64,000 bases of DNA from assembly GCA_963807305.1 (NCBI GenBank), contig CAWEBN010000013.1, forward strand, positions 1 through 64,000, in the 5' to 3' direction. Source of the DNA: JAOPZW01 sp963807305. Lineage in GTDB: Bacteria > Actinomycetota > Thermoleophilia > Solirubrobacterales > Solirubrobacteraceae. Under the pieces are notes generated by a model. The model was given only the letters and a program-made list of their open reading frames with translations. It searched no databases and was not told where the DNA came from. Position 1 is the first letter of the stretch. Each line of letters starts with the position of its first letter. The position numbers and the translations under genes are program-made. Shown here in pieces: positions 1 through 8,463 of this stretch.

Positions 1-723
1 GAGCGCGGCGGGTCGCCCAACGCGGACCGGATCGCCTCGCTCTACACGGTCGTGCTGGTGCTGGCCGCCCTCGTGTTCGCGGGGGTCGCTGTGACGCTCG
101 TCTTCGCGTTGGTGCGCTACCGCGAGCGACGTAGTCCGGTGGCGGCGCAGATCCGCGGCAACACGCGGTTGGAGATCGCGTGGACGGTCGCCGCGGCCGG
201 GCTGATCGTCTTCCTGGCCGTGTTCTCAATCCTCAAGCTCGATGCGATCGAGCATCCCGGCCCGGCCGTCGCAAGTCCCGCCGCCGCAGCGGCCGGCGTG
301 GGCGACGGCGATCGCGGCGCGTTGCACATCGACGTCGTCGGCCGCCAGTACGTGTGGATGTACAAGTATCCGAACGGCGCCTTCTCCTATGAGGAGATGG
401 TGGCGCCGGTCGGCGTCACGGTCGATCTCGACATCGTCTCGGTCGACGTCGCGCACTCGTGGTGGATCCCGAAGCTGGGCGGCAAGTTCGACGCGCTTCC
501 CGGCTACGTCAACCACACGTGGTTCCGTCTCGAGCGAGCCGGCGTCTACACCGGCCAGTGCGCGGAGCTGTGCGGACGCAACCACGCCCAGATGGTCGCC
601 CGGGTGCGCGGCGTCCCACCGGCCGCCTACGCCCGTTGGGTGGCCCGGCAGAAGCGCCTGATCGACGCGGCGAACGCGACGGCCGCCCGCGAGCACCGCG
701 CGACCGTGCCCGGAGGACCCTGA
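1..723 (+). CDS. coxB: Cytochrome c oxidase subunit II, 5' end missing
   Basis: Subunit II of an aa3-type oxidase; it accepts electrons from cytochrome c at the CuA centre and passes them to subunit I. The frame is open from base 1, so the true start lies upstream. Seen: two membrane helices near the window start, then a periplasmic cupredoxin domain ending in the CuA motif GQCAELCGRNHAQM (C-x3-C-x3-H-x2-M), with the aromatic stretch HSWWIP before it. The stop is followed directly by the ctaD start, so the genes form an operon. No extra cytochrome c domain is visible after the CuA motif. Identity is secure; only the N-terminus is unknown. Confidence 0.95.
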   Translation, partial: ERGGSPNADRIASLYTVVLVLAALVFAGVAVTLVFALVRYRERRSPVAAQIRGNTRLEIAWTVAAAGLIVFLAVFSILKLDAIEHPGPAVASPAAAAAGVGDGDRGALHIDVVGRQYVWMYKYPNGAFSYEEMVAPVGVTVDLDIVSVDVAHSWWIPKLGGKFDALPGYVNHTWFRLERAGVYTGQCAELCGRNHAQMVARVRGVPPAAYARWVARQKRLIDAANATAAREHRATVPGGP

Positions 724-2424
724 ATGGCGATCGACCCGACCCAGACTCAGACCAGCTCCGTCCCGCAGGCGCCCGCGGCGCCTGCGCAACTGGTCGCTCA
801 CCGCGTCGAGCCCGTGGCCGGCCGCGGGTGGGTCGGCTGGGTGAGGACGACCGATCACAAGCGGATCGGCGTGCTGTACCTGGTCACGGCCTTCGCGTTC
901 ATGGCGCTCGGGGGAGTCGAGGCGCTGCTGATGCGCACCCAGCTCGCCGAGCCCAGCAACACGCTGCTCACTCCGCAGGTCTACAACCAGGTGCTCACCA
1001 TGCACGGCACCACGATGGTCTTCCTCGTGATCATGCCGTTGTGGGCCGGCTTCGCGAACTACTTCGTGCCGCTGCAGGTGGGGGCCCGCGACATGGCCTT
1101 TCCGCGGCTCAACGCGCTGTCGTATTGGCTCTACCTCGCCGGCGGAACCGTGTTCTACGCCTCGGTCTTCTTCAGTGCCCCGGAGGCGGGCTGGACGGCG
1201 TACACCCCGCTCTCCTCGGGGCCCTACATTCCGGGCAACGGGACCGACGCGTGGATCTTCCTCATCCACCTGACGGGTACGAGCTCGATCCTCGGCGCGC
1301 TGAACATCACGGTGACGATCGCCAACATGCGCGCCCGCGGGATGGGCTGGGCGCGCCTGCCCCTCTTCTGCTGGTCGATGCTCGCCCAGGCGATCATGAT
1401 CATCCTCACCCTGCCGGTGATCGCCGGCGCGGTGACGCTGCTGCTCACCGACCGCCACTTCGGCACCTGCTTCTACGACCCGAGCTGCGGCGGCTCGGCG
1501 CTGCTGTGGCAGCACCTGTTCTGGTTCTTCGGGCACCCCGAGGTCTACATCATGATCCTGCCCGCCTTCGGGGTGATCTCCGAGGTGCTGCCCGTCTTCG
1601 CGCGCAAGCCGATCTTCGGCTACAAGGCGATCGCCGCGTCGAGCATCGCCATCGCGTTCCTGTCCATGCTCGTGTGGGCCCACCACATGTTCGCCACCCC
1701 GCTCTCGAGCGCCGTGCTGGTGTTCTTCATGCTCTCCTCGATGGCGATCGCCGTCCCCACCGGGGTGAAGGTGCTCAACTGGGTGGCCACGCTGTTTCGC
1801 GGCTCGATCGCGCTGCGCACCCCGCTGTACTTCGCCGCCGGGTTCCTCGTCCTCTTCACCCTCGGCGGCATCACCGGCGTGATGCTCGCCATCTTCCCCA
1901 TCGACCGCCAGGTCACCGACACCTACTTCGTCGTCGCGCACTTCCACTTCGTCCTGGTCGCCGGCTCGGTGTCGGCCGTGATGGCCGCGGTCTACTACTG
2001 GTTTCCGAAGATCACCGGGCGCATGCTCTCCGAGCGGATCGGCAAGCTCTCGTTCTGGCTGCAGTTCGTCGGCTTCCTGGCCACCTTCCTCATCCAGCAC
2101 TCGCTCGGGCTCTCCGGGATGCCCCGGCGCATCTACACCTACAGCGCCGACAAAGGCTGGGGGACCGACAACCTCATCTCCACCGTCGGCGCCTACATCC
2201 TCGCCGCCGGGGTCCTGCTCACCCTCGCCAACGTGCTCTGGGGCCTGCGCCATGGCCGCGTGGCCGGCCCCGACCCGTGGAAGGGCAACACGTTGGAGTG
2301 GTTCACCACCTCCCCGCCCCCGGCGCACAACTTCGACGCCATCCCCAGGGTGCGATCCGTCGAGCCGATGAAGGACATACGCGACCGGATCAGGGCACGC
2401 GAGGCGGCAGGAACGATCCGATGA
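724..2424 (+). CDS. ctaD: Cytochrome c oxidase subunit I
   Basis: Catalytic subunit of the haem-copper oxidase, about 566 aa with twelve membrane helices; reduces O2 to water at haem a3-CuB while pumping protons. Seen: DHKRIGVLYL near residue 41, MHGTTMVFL with the low-spin haem histidine, WFFGHPEVY with the CuB histidine and the cross-linked Tyr, WAHHMFAT with two further CuB histidines, and AHFHFVL with the two haem histidines. The HPEVY tyrosine marks an A-family enzyme. ATG follows the coxB stop with no gap, and the gene overlaps the next one by ATGA. Complete and unremarkable. Confidence 0.97.
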   Translation: MAIDPTQTQTSSVPQAPAAPAQLVAHRVEPVAGRGWVGWVRTTDHKRIGVLYLVTAFAFMALGGVEALLMRTQLAEPSNTLLTPQVYNQVLTMHGTTMVFLVIMPLWAGFANYFVPLQVGARDMAFPRLNALSYWLYLAGGTVFYASVFFSAPEAGWTAYTPLSSGPYIPGNGTDAWIFLIHLTGTSSILGALNITVTIANMRARGMGWARLPLFCWSMLAQAIMIILTLPVIAGAVTLLLTDRHFGTCFYDPSCGGSALLWQHLFWFFGHPEVYIMILPAFGVISEVLPVFARKPIFGYKAIAASSIAIAFLSMLVWAHHMFATPLSSAVLVFFMLSSMAIAVPTGVKVLNWVATLFRGSIALRTPLYFAAGFLVLFTLGGITGVMLAIFPIDRQVTDTYFVVAHFHFVLVAGSVSAVMAAVYYWFPKITGRMLSERIGKLSFWLQFVGFLATFLIQHSLGLSGMPRRIYTYSADKGWGTDNLISTVGAYILAAGVLLTLANVLWGLRHGRVAGPDPWKGNTLEWFTTSPPPAHNFDAIPRVRSVEPMKDIRDRIRAREAAGTIR

Positions 2425-2753
2425 GCGACACCAAGCTCATGATCGCGATCGGGATCCTGCACCTGGTGGCCCTGGGCGTCGGCGGCGGACTGCTGCTGCT
2501 CGCGTTCCGTGGCGGCGACGGCTACGACCACCCGCACTCCGAGGGCGGGCGGGGCCCCGACCAGCCGCCCGATCCGCCGCGCCGACCGATCGGCGGGCCG
2601 CCGCTGCCGAGCGCCAGGCCCGCCCGCATTCGCCTGCGAGAACCGGCGCGCCTCGCGGACTTGCATGCTCCGCCGCCGCGCCGCGCGCCGCGAGAGCCGT
2701 CGCGAACGGCACCGAGACCGGTGACTAGGCCCAGGAACCCACGACCGGAATGA
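2421..2753 (+). CDS. Small membrane protein of the oxidase operon
   Basis: A 110-residue protein whose ATG overlaps the ctaD stop (ATGA), implying translational coupling. Seen: one hydrophobic helix at about residues 7-27 (LMIAIGILHLVALGVGGGLL), then a long Pro/Arg-rich tail without obvious domain. Position and coupling suggest an accessory or assembly subunit of the oxidase, but I do not recognise a named family. The tail is low complexity, so the true stop could be altered by a frameshift. Confidence 0.6.
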   Translation: MSDTKLMIAIGILHLVALGVGGGLLLLAFRGGDGYDHPHSEGGRGPDQPPDPPRRPIGGPPLPSARPARIRLREPARLADLHAPPPRRAPREPSRTAPRPVTRPRNPRPE

Positions 2754-2798
2754 CGGCCACACTCGAGACACGGCCAGACTCATTAGGAGGCCGCCGCA

Positions 2799-3253
2799 AT
2801 GTTCCGCAGACTGCTTGTCGCCTTCGACGGTTCACCACACGCCCAACGAGCCTTGGCCGAAGCGGTCGACCTGGCCCAGACGAACAGCGGCAGGTTGACG
2901 CTGATGACCGTGGCCCCGAGCCCTCCACGTGGGCGCTGGGCAGCGGCTACGAGCCGGCGGTCGATATGCACGACCTCAGCAGGCAGATCGAGCGCGAGTA
3001 CCAGACGATGCTCGACGCGGCGGCCGACGCGCTACCCGACGATCTTCCGATCACCAAGGTCCTCACGCGCGGACCCGCCGGTCCGGCGATCGTCGCCGAG
3101 GCGAAGGCGAGCGATCACGACCTGATCGTCATGGGATCGCGCGGGCGCGGTGAGCTTCGCTCCCTCCTGCTCGGAAGCGTCAGCCACCACTTCCTGCAGG
3201 CAAGCCCCGTCCCGGTGCTCGTCGTTCACGTGCCCGACGAATCGGCCTCGTGA
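2799..3253 (+). pseudogene. Universal stress protein with one frameshift
   Basis: UspA-fold protein, about 150 aa if repaired. The N-terminal part (MFRRLLVAFDGSPHAQRAL) reads from ATG 2799, behind a strong TAGGAGG ribosome site; the C-terminal part, with the ATP-loop pattern MGSRGRGELRSLLLGSVS (G-x2-G-x9-GS), reads one frame away. The break is near 2917-2925 in ccccgagccc, and one missing base would restore MTVAPEPSTWALGSGYEP. All residues needed for nucleotide binding remain. Whether the indel is real or a sequencing error cannot be told from one sequence. It lies between the oxidase operon and a stress-type flavoprotein. Confidence 0.85.
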
Positions 3254-3299
3254 GCAGGCGTTGCCCAAGCCCGATACGGCGCGGCGCGCAGTCGGGCGT

Positions 3300-3345
3300 T
3301 TGGGCACTGATGCCCATTGCGCCGTGCTGATCGCGCACCGAACAT
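3300..3345 (+). promoter_or_regulatory. Regulon promoter: 6-6-6 inverted repeat plus -10
   Basis: Inverted repeat TTGGGC-ACTGAT-GCCCAT at 3300-3317, then 22 bp, then GAACAT at 3340-3345 as -10. The next ATG is at 3353, seven bases after the hexamer, so the transcript would be nearly leaderless and begin with the small leader frame. It is one of about a dozen such sites in this window. Confidence 0.65.
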
Positions 3346-3352
3346 GGCGGTC

Positions 3353-3433
3353 ATGGCAACCCCCCACCTGACACACAAACGCGACGCGCGATGCCTTTCG
3401 GAGAGGCGGGTCATCGTATCGGCGAGATCATGA
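3353..3433 (+). CDS. 26-residue leader ORF overlapping the flavoprotein start
   Basis: Short frame beginning MATPHLTHKRDAR, placed exactly where the shared promoter predicts a leaderless start. Its TGA at 3431-3433 overlaps the ATG of the next gene at 3430 (ATGA), the usual arrangement for translational coupling. I do not recognise the peptide and it has no membrane helix. It may only load ribosomes for the flavoprotein, or could have an attenuation role. Support is positional; no conservation data are available. Confidence 0.4.
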   Translation: MATPHLTHKRDARCLSERRVIVSARS

Positions 3434-4671
3434 GCCGACCCCGCGTGCTCATCGCCGGCAGCGGGGTCGCGGGGCTCGAGACCCTGCTGGCCCTGCGTGC
3501 CCTCGCTGCGGATCGGGTCGACATCACGATCCTCGCGCCGGAGCTGAAGTTCGTCAATCGCTCGATGGACGTCGACCAGCCGTTCAAGCGCCAGCGTGCG
3601 CGCGGCATCCGGCTGCAGGACACCGCGGCCGAGCTCGACGCTCGCTGGCACCGTGGCGCGCTTGACCGCGTTGAGCACGGACAGCACCGCGTGGTCACCA
3701 AGGCCGGCGACGCCCTCTCCTACGACATGCTGGTGCTCGCCATCGGCGCCCACGCCGACCGGGAATGGACATCCGAGGGAGTGCTGACCTATCACGGCGG
3801 GAGTGACGGCCCCAGCTATCGGCTGCTGCTCCACCAGCTTCACGCCGGGCAGGTCACCAGGCTGGCGTTCGTCAAGCCGGCCGGTGCAAGCTGGCCGCTG
3901 CCGCTCTATGACCTGGCGTTGATGACCGCCGCCGAATGCGCCGCGCACGACCTCTCCGACGTCGAGCTGAGCCTGATCACGCCCGAGGACGAGCCGCTCG
4001 GCATCTTCGGCAACCCGGCCAGCGCCGCGATCCGCCGGCTGTTGAACGACGCGGGTGTCACGCTGCACACGAGCAGCTACGGCGTCCCCAGTCCTCCCGG
4101 ACGGCTCGACATCTCGCCCGGTGAGCGGCGCCTGTCGGTCGATCGCATCGTCACCGAGCCGCGCCTCGTCGGCCCACGACTTCGCGGCATCCCCGCTGGA
4201 CGCGACGGGTTCATCCACACCGATGCTCACGGCCGGCTCGTGGGCCTCGATGGCGTCTTCGCCGCCGGTGACGCCACAGCCTTCCCGATCAAGCAGGGTG
4301 GGTTGGCCGCCCAGCAGGCCGATGCCGTCGCCGAGATGATTGCCGCCTCGGTGGGCGTCGAGATCGAGCCGCAGCCGTTTCGGCCCATCCTCCGCGGGCT
4401 GCTGCTGACCGGAGGACCGGCACGGTATCTGCGCAGCGACATCAGCGGCGAGGCCGGCGACGACTCGACTATCTCGAGCACCACGTTGTGGTGGCCGCCA
4501 GACAAGATCGCCGCGCGCTACCTGGCTCCCTACCTCAGCAGCCAGGTGGGCGACGCCGCCGACGTGATGCCCCAGCCCGAGGATGCGATTTCCGTTGACG
4601 CGCCGCTCGACGACCCGGCCTTGGGCACGCAGGGCACCTTCGGCGAGCTCTCTGACCTCGCACGGCGCTGA
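3430..4671 (+). CDS. FAD/NAD(P)-dependent oxidoreductase, NDH-2/SQR-like
   Basis: About 413 aa. Seen: N-terminal FAD Rossmann motif VLIAGSGVAGLE (GxGxxG) at residues 5-16; a middle region corresponding to the NAD-binding half with a weak motif; and the second FAD motif GVFAAGDATAFP near residue 278 followed by KQGGLAAQQAD. This order is typical of type II NADH dehydrogenases and sulfide:quinone oxidoreductases. No CxxxxC redox pair is evident, so a disulfide reductase is unlikely. Start 3430 is chosen over 3391 because it overlaps the leader ORF stop and gives a better N-terminus. It belongs to the stress-type regulon by its promoter; the substrate is unknown. Confidence 0.8.
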   Translation: MSRPRVLIAGSGVAGLETLLALRALAADRVDITILAPELKFVNRSMDVDQPFKRQRARGIRLQDTAAELDARWHRGALDRVEHGQHRVVTKAGDALSYDMLVLAIGAHADREWTSEGVLTYHGGSDGPSYRLLLHQLHAGQVTRLAFVKPAGASWPLPLYDLALMTAAECAAHDLSDVELSLITPEDEPLGIFGNPASAAIRRLLNDAGVTLHTSSYGVPSPPGRLDISPGERRLSVDRIVTEPRLVGPRLRGIPAGRDGFIHTDAHGRLVGLDGVFAAGDATAFPIKQGGLAAQQADAVAEMIAASVGVEIEPQPFRPILRGLLLTGGPARYLRSDISGEAGDDSTISSTTLWWPPDKIAARYLAPYLSSQVGDAADVMPQPEDAISVDAPLDDPALGTQGTFGELSDLARR

Positions 4672-4731
4672 GGTCCTCTGCTGGCCGGTGCGTGGCCGGG
4701 CGGTGGTGGCGCCGCCCGGCCCGGCGAGTGA

Positions 4732-5454
4732 TCAGCGGAAGCGCTTGGGGAACTGGCGCATGATGCCAGTGCTGAGGGTGTCGGCCATCTCGAGGATGTG
4801 GCGGTGGACGGCGTCGTAGTCGCGGACGTCGGCGGCGAAGTCGCCCTGAAGGCGATGCTGGGCCTCGGCCAGCGTCTGGTCGAGATGGGTCTTCATCATC
4901 GCCCGCATCGTGGTCTTCGACCACGCGTGCGGGTTGGCGGCGTGCAGGAAGTCGGCGATCTGGTTGGCATTGGCGTACCAGGCCGCGCTCGCGTTGCCGA
5001 TCGCCGTCTGATCGCCGGACTTCGCGGCCTGCAGCAGGGCGACCGCACCGAGGATGTGCTCCTTGAGCAGTGCCGTCAGGCGATTGCCGGCGGTGCGGCC
5101 GTAGTAGGGCTTGATCGCGTTGCCGATGTCCACCTGATTGGCCAGCAGGCGCGCCTCGGTGGCCTGCAGGTCCGGCAGCCCGCCGGCGAAGCTGACGATC
5201 GCCAGGCGCGTCCAGGTGACGTGGTCCTCCCACAGCTTGCGCATCGCGTCGTGGAAGGCGAGCTGACGCGCGGTGAGCGCATGCGCCGGGGCGGCGTGAC
5301 CGTGGGTGCCGATGACGGCGTCGTGATGGGCGCCCGCAGCATGCGTCTCGTGAGCACCGGACGTGGTCACCGCGAGCGCCGCGCTCGTCAGCGCGATGAG
5401 CACGATCGCCGGGGCCGACACGCGACGCCTCCGTAAAGCTTCAACAGGGTTCAT
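4732..5454 (-). CDS. Secreted helical protein of unknown function
   Basis: 240 aa with a cleavable signal (hydrophobic stretch VLIALTSAALAV, residues 18-29) followed by a His-rich linker (AHETHAAGAHHDAV). The mature part is predicted mostly helical, with repeated W/H/Y positions such as LWEDHVTWTRL and KPYYGRTAGNRL. I have a sense of a conserved actinobacterial secreted family but cannot name its function; the many histidines could bind metal or haem. Its ATG overlaps the stop of the upstream membrane gene (ATGA), so both are co-transcribed. Confidence 0.7.
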   Translation of the reverse strand: MNPVEALRRRRVSAPAIVLIALTSAALAVTTSGAHETHAAGAHHDAVIGTHGHAAPAHALTARQLAFHDAMRKLWEDHVTWTRLAIVSFAGGLPDLQATEARLLANQVDIGNAIKPYYGRTAGNRLTALLKEHILGAVALLQAAKSGDQTAIGNASAAWYANANQIADFLHAANPHAWSKTTMRAMMKTHLDQTLAEAQHRLQGDFAADVRDYDAVHRHILEMADTLSTGIMRQFPKRFR

Positions 5455-5885
5455 GACGGTTCCCTTCCGGCGGCGCGCGCGCTGACGCCGCCGATTGGAT
5501 GGCAAAGATGGAGGGCGGCGATGAGGCCCGCGACTTGCACGCCCTGGGTCAGCAGGCCGATCGCGTCTACCCGCTCGACGTCCGCCTCGAGCGGGCCAAG
5601 CCCGACGGTCCTGCTGAGTGAGTAGGCGACGATGAGGGCGGCCAGGACCGCCGCCGCCGGAGCGGCCGGCCGCCGCGGGTCGCCGGCACGCCAGAGTGAC
5701 ACGATGAGTGCGAGCAGCAGCCCGACGCTTGCGGCGAACGCGGTGCCGAGCCACAGGTTCTCGACGAGGTGCGAGGGAACGAGCCCGGCGTGCACGCCCG
5801 CGCTGGCCGCGCAGGCGACGAGCACGACGTTGCGGGAAAGAGTCGTGCTGACGATGGGCGAGGGACGCCCGAGCGTGCTCCGCAT
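5451..5885 (-). CDS. Small multi-pass membrane protein
   Basis: 144 aa from ATG 5885, with four hydrophobic segments (around VVLVACAASAGVHAGL, GTAFAASVGLLLALIV, AAVLAALIVAYSL and GVQVAGLIAALHL). The start 5885 is chosen over 5963 because a GGAGG lies about 15 bases upstream and the extra N-terminus is not protein-like. It is coupled by ATGA to the secreted protein gene, so the two probably act together at the membrane. The HAGLVPSHL motif with two histidines may be functional. Family not recognised. Confidence 0.65.
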   Translation of the reverse strand: MRSTLGRPSPIVSTTLSRNVVLVACAASAGVHAGLVPSHLVENLWLGTAFAASVGLLLALIVSLWRAGDPRRPAAPAAAVLAALIVAYSLSRTVGLGPLEADVERVDAIGLLTQGVQVAGLIAALHLCHPIGGVSARAAGREPS

Positions 5886-5973
5886 GCCCCATTTGTGTCC
5901 TCCCGTGCCCGGTGTCTTACGACGGTCGCCGATCGGGGAGCCGCTCGGCGGCTGCACATCCACGCATCGAGCA

Positions 5974-6019
5974 ATGGGGATTGGGCCCCATGGGCTTTGC
6001 CTCGAGGCGAGGGCACGAT
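5974..6019 (+). promoter_or_regulatory. Regulon promoter for the Gre-type gene
   Basis: Perfect inverted repeat ATGGGG-ATTGGG-CCCCAT (5974-5991), 22 bp, then CACGAT at 6014-6019, six bases, then ATG 6026: a leaderless promoter with an activator-type site centred about 43 bp upstream of the start. Confidence 0.75.
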
Positions 6020-6025
6020 GGCGTC

Positions 6026-6535
6026 ATGGCTCACGAACCGACACAGACCCTGCCGTCGCCGAGCGTCCCGATCCTGCTGACCGAGGTGGGCTTTCGCGCC
6101 CGCGAGCGGGAGCTCGACCAGCTGCGAGCGGCCAAGCGAGACGACATCGGGCGACGGCTGCGTGACGCGCGGGGCTACGGCGAGCCGGGCGGCAACGACG
6201 AGTACCTGGCCACGCGCGAGGACGAGACGATCATCGACGCTCGCATTGCGACGCTGGAGGCGATGTTGGCCCAGGCGTCCGTCGTCGAGCACCGAGCGCT
6301 TCCGGGAGTGGTGGGGCTCGGTTCGGTGGTCACGGTCGACGAGACCGACAACGGGGCCGGCGCGCGCTATCGACTCGTCGGATCGCACGAGGCGCAGGAA
6401 CGCGGCGACGTCTCGATCAGCTCACCGGTGGGACAGGCACTGCTGGGACGCCGCGCAAGCGAAACCGTCACCGTGAGCCTTCCCGACGGTCGCACCCGGC
6501 GGCTGCGGATCGTCTCCGTTGCGCCGCCGACCTAG
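6026..6535 (+). CDS. GreA/GreB-type transcript cleavage factor
   Basis: 169 aa. Gre factors enter the secondary channel of RNA polymerase and rescue backtracked complexes. Seen: an N-terminal coiled-coil region (FRARERELDQLRAAKRDDI) with the acidic tip NDEYLATREDE expected between the two helices, then a C-terminal FKBP-like beta domain (VVGLGSVVTVDE ... GDVSISSPVGQALLGRRASETV). The start at 6026 is set by the leaderless promoter. The gene ends just before a strong hairpin, so it is monocistronic. It may be a stress paralogue rather than the housekeeping GreA; some related proteins inhibit polymerase instead. Confidence 0.85.
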   Translation: MAHEPTQTLPSPSVPILLTEVGFRARERELDQLRAAKRDDIGRRLRDARGYGEPGGNDEYLATREDETIIDARIATLEAMLAQASVVEHRALPGVVGLGSVVTVDETDNGAGARYRLVGSHEAQERGDVSISSPVGQALLGRRASETVTVSLPDGRTRRLRIVSVAPPT

Positions 6536-6540
6536 GCAAC

Positions 6541-6574
6541 CTGCTCGCCGCGGCGCTACGGTCGCGGCGAGCAG
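6541..6574 (+). terminator. Hairpin terminator after the Gre-type gene
   Basis: Perfect 12-bp stem (CTGCTCGCCGCG / CGCGGCGAGCAG) with a 10-nt loop, five bases after the stop codon. There is no clear T-run, which is common in high-GC actinobacteria. Confidence 0.65.
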
Positions 6575-6689
6575 ATGCGATCCAGGACCCAGCTCCCCGT
6601 CGCCCCCCCTGACGCGTCGGATAGACGGCCCGGATGGCGCCGGTGTCTCGGCCGCGTGGCCAGCGCTCGTCCACACGCGGGAGGCGGCC

Positions 6690-7685
6690 GTGCGTGACCC
6701 AGCCCCTGATCTCGATCCCCGCGAGCGGCGTCCCTCGCTGCTGCGGCGGCTGTTCTACGCCAACGCCGCCGTGTTGCTCATCGCCGGTGTGCTGCTGGTC
6801 GTCACGCCCGTGACGATCAGCGCACCGGTGACGCTCGGGGAGCTCGCCCTCGTTGCTGCAGCCCTGGCCGCGATGCTCGGGGCGACGTTCTTCCTGCTGC
6901 GCCGCGCGGTGTCACCGCTGCATGAGCTCACGGCGCTCATGCGCACGGTCGACCCACTCGATCCGGGTCGACGGCTGACCGGGGTCTCGCACTCAGACGC
7001 GGAGGTGGCGACCCTGGCCGAGGCGTTCAACGGCATGCTCGATCGCCTCGAGCAGGAGCGGCGCGGTAGCGTTCGCCGGGCGCTTGCCGCCCAGGAGGAG
7101 GAGCGTTCTCGGATCGCGCGCGAGTTGCACGACGAGCTGGGGCAGGAGCTGACCGCGGTCGCGATGCAGTCCGAGCGCGCGGCACACGCCTCGCCCGTGG
7201 ACAGCCAGGCGGCGCTCGAGGAGATCGCAGAGGCGACGAGGCAGAGCATCGACCATGTGCGCCGCATCGCGCGCAGGCTGCGACCCGAGGCGCTCGACGA
7301 CCTCGGCCTGGTCAACGCCCTGATCTCGCTCTGCCGACGCATGGGCGAGCCGAGCGGCGTCCGCATCGAGACCGATCTGGCCAACAAGCTGCCGAGCATG
7401 TCGCCGGAGACCGAGCTGGTCATCTACCGCGTGGCGCAGGAGAGCCTCACCAACGCCGTTCGCCACGCCCGAGCGTCGACGATCACGCTGTCGCTGACTG
7501 CCGTCGATGACCACATCACGCTCCTGGTCCGCGATGATGGGCGGGGGATCGACGCCCCGCCCTCCGATGACACCGCGGGCGTGAGTGGGATGCGCGAGCG
7601 AGCCCTGCTCATCGGCGCGCAGCTGAGGATCCGCTCACACCACGGGGCCGGCACGGAGGTCCAACTCGACGTCCCGCTCCGCTGA
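6690..7685 (+). CDS. NarL-type sensor histidine kinase
   Basis: 331 aa from GTG 6690 (GGGAGG upstream). Order: two membrane helices (about 21-40 and 50-70) with almost no external loop, a HAMP linker to about 125, HisKA_3 phosphoacceptor domain with H147 in IARELHDELGQELTAV, then an HATPase_c domain with N box QESLTNAVRHA and G boxes DDGRGID and GVSGMRERA. The missing sensory domain means the signal is probably membrane-borne or sensed by a partner. It is followed after 8 bp by a NarL-type regulator, so it is a two-component pair. Located in the middle of the shared-promoter block, the pair is the best candidate for controlling it. Confidence 0.9.
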   Translation: MRDPAPDLDPRERRPSLLRRLFYANAAVLLIAGVLLVVTPVTISAPVTLGELALVAAALAAMLGATFFLLRRAVSPLHELTALMRTVDPLDPGRRLTGVSHSDAEVATLAEAFNGMLDRLEQERRGSVRRALAAQEEERSRIARELHDELGQELTAVAMQSERAAHASPVDSQAALEEIAEATRQSIDHVRRIARRLRPEALDDLGLVNALISLCRRMGEPSGVRIETDLANKLPSMSPETELVIYRVAQESLTNAVRHARASTITLSLTAVDDHITLLVRDDGRGIDAPPSDDTAGVSGMRERALLIGAQLRIRSHHGAGTEVQLDVPLR

Positions 7686-7693
7686 GGTCCACC

Positions 7694-8353
7694 ATGCCCA
7701 TCCCACTGAAGACCCGGATCCTCATCGCCGACGATTTCGCGGTCGTCCGTAGCGGCCTGAAGCTCGTCCTCGATGCGGAGGCCGACCTCCAAGTGGTGGC
7801 CGAGGCCAGCGACGGCGCCGAGGCGGTCACGCGCGCGCTCGAGGATGACATCGACCTGGCGGTCCTCGACATCTCGATGCCCCGCAAGACCGGCCTGCAG
7901 GCCGCGCAGGAGCTCAGCCGTCGCCGCCCCGAGCTGCGGATTCTGATCCTCACGATGCACGACAATGAGCAGTACTTCTTCGAGGCGCTCAAGGCCGGGG
8001 CCTCGGGCTACGTCCTGAAGGCCGCGCCGAACCGCGATCTCGTCGAGGCGTGCCGCGCGGCGATGCGCGGCGAGCCGTTCCTCTACCCCGCCGCCGTGAC
8101 GGCGCTGATCCGCGACTACCTCGACCGCGCCAGCCGCGGGGAGGCCACGCCCGAGGACCCGCTCACCCCCCGCGAGCTGGAGGTGGTCAAGCTCATCGCC
8201 GAGGGCCACACCAGCGAGGAGATCGCCGAACAGCTCGTCATCAGCAAGAAGACGGTCGATCGCCACCGCGCGAACATCCTCGAGAAGCTCGGGATGCGCA
8301 ACCGCGTCGAGCTGACGCGCTACGCCATCCGCCGCGGACTCGTCCAACCGTGA
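7694..8353 (+). CDS. NarL/FixJ-family response regulator
   Basis: 219 aa: receiver domain (1-125) with acidic pair D13-D14 in IADDF, phosphoacceptor D59 in AVLDISMP, the conserved Thr in ILTMH and Lys in YVLKA; then a LuxR-type HTH (LTPRELEVVKLIAEG ... KKTVDRHRANILEKL). Partner of the kinase just upstream. NarL-family proteins, including DosR, bind inverted repeats as dimers and often activate from sites about 40 bp upstream of the start, which matches the ATGGGN-N6-NCCCAT sites of this window. That link is inferred from proximity and family. Confidence 0.93.
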   Translation: MPIPLKTRILIADDFAVVRSGLKLVLDAEADLQVVAEASDGAEAVTRALEDDIDLAVLDISMPRKTGLQAAQELSRRRPELRILILTMHDNEQYFFEALKAGASGYVLKAAPNRDLVEACRAAMRGEPFLYPAAVTALIRDYLDRASRGEATPEDPLTPRELEVVKLIAEGHTSEEIAEQLVISKKTVDRHRANILEKLGMRNRVELTRYAIRRGLVQP

Positions 8354-8411
8354 GCACCGTCGACGTCCCTGCCCGCGAGCCACCGCAGGATGTGCACGCC
8401 ATGGCCCTCTG

Positions 8412-8457
8412 ATGCACATCGCTGCCCATGGGCACGTGCGCGCACGCCCTCGACACT
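8412..8457 (+). promoter_or_regulatory. Regulon promoter for the 8464 gene
   Basis: ATGCAC-ATCGCT-GCCCAT at 8412-8429, 22 bp, then GACACT at 8452-8457, six bases, then ATG 8464. The left half is degenerate in the same way as the site at 18007. An overlapping perfect TGCCCATGGGCA lies at 8423-8434. Confidence 0.65.
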
Positions 8458-8463
8458 GAGCGC

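Noticed and set aside
226..2328. A 700-codon open frame on the minus strand across coxB-ctaD
   Set aside because: Antisense shadow of a conserved oxidase operon; composition is His/Asp/Gly-rich and not protein-like.
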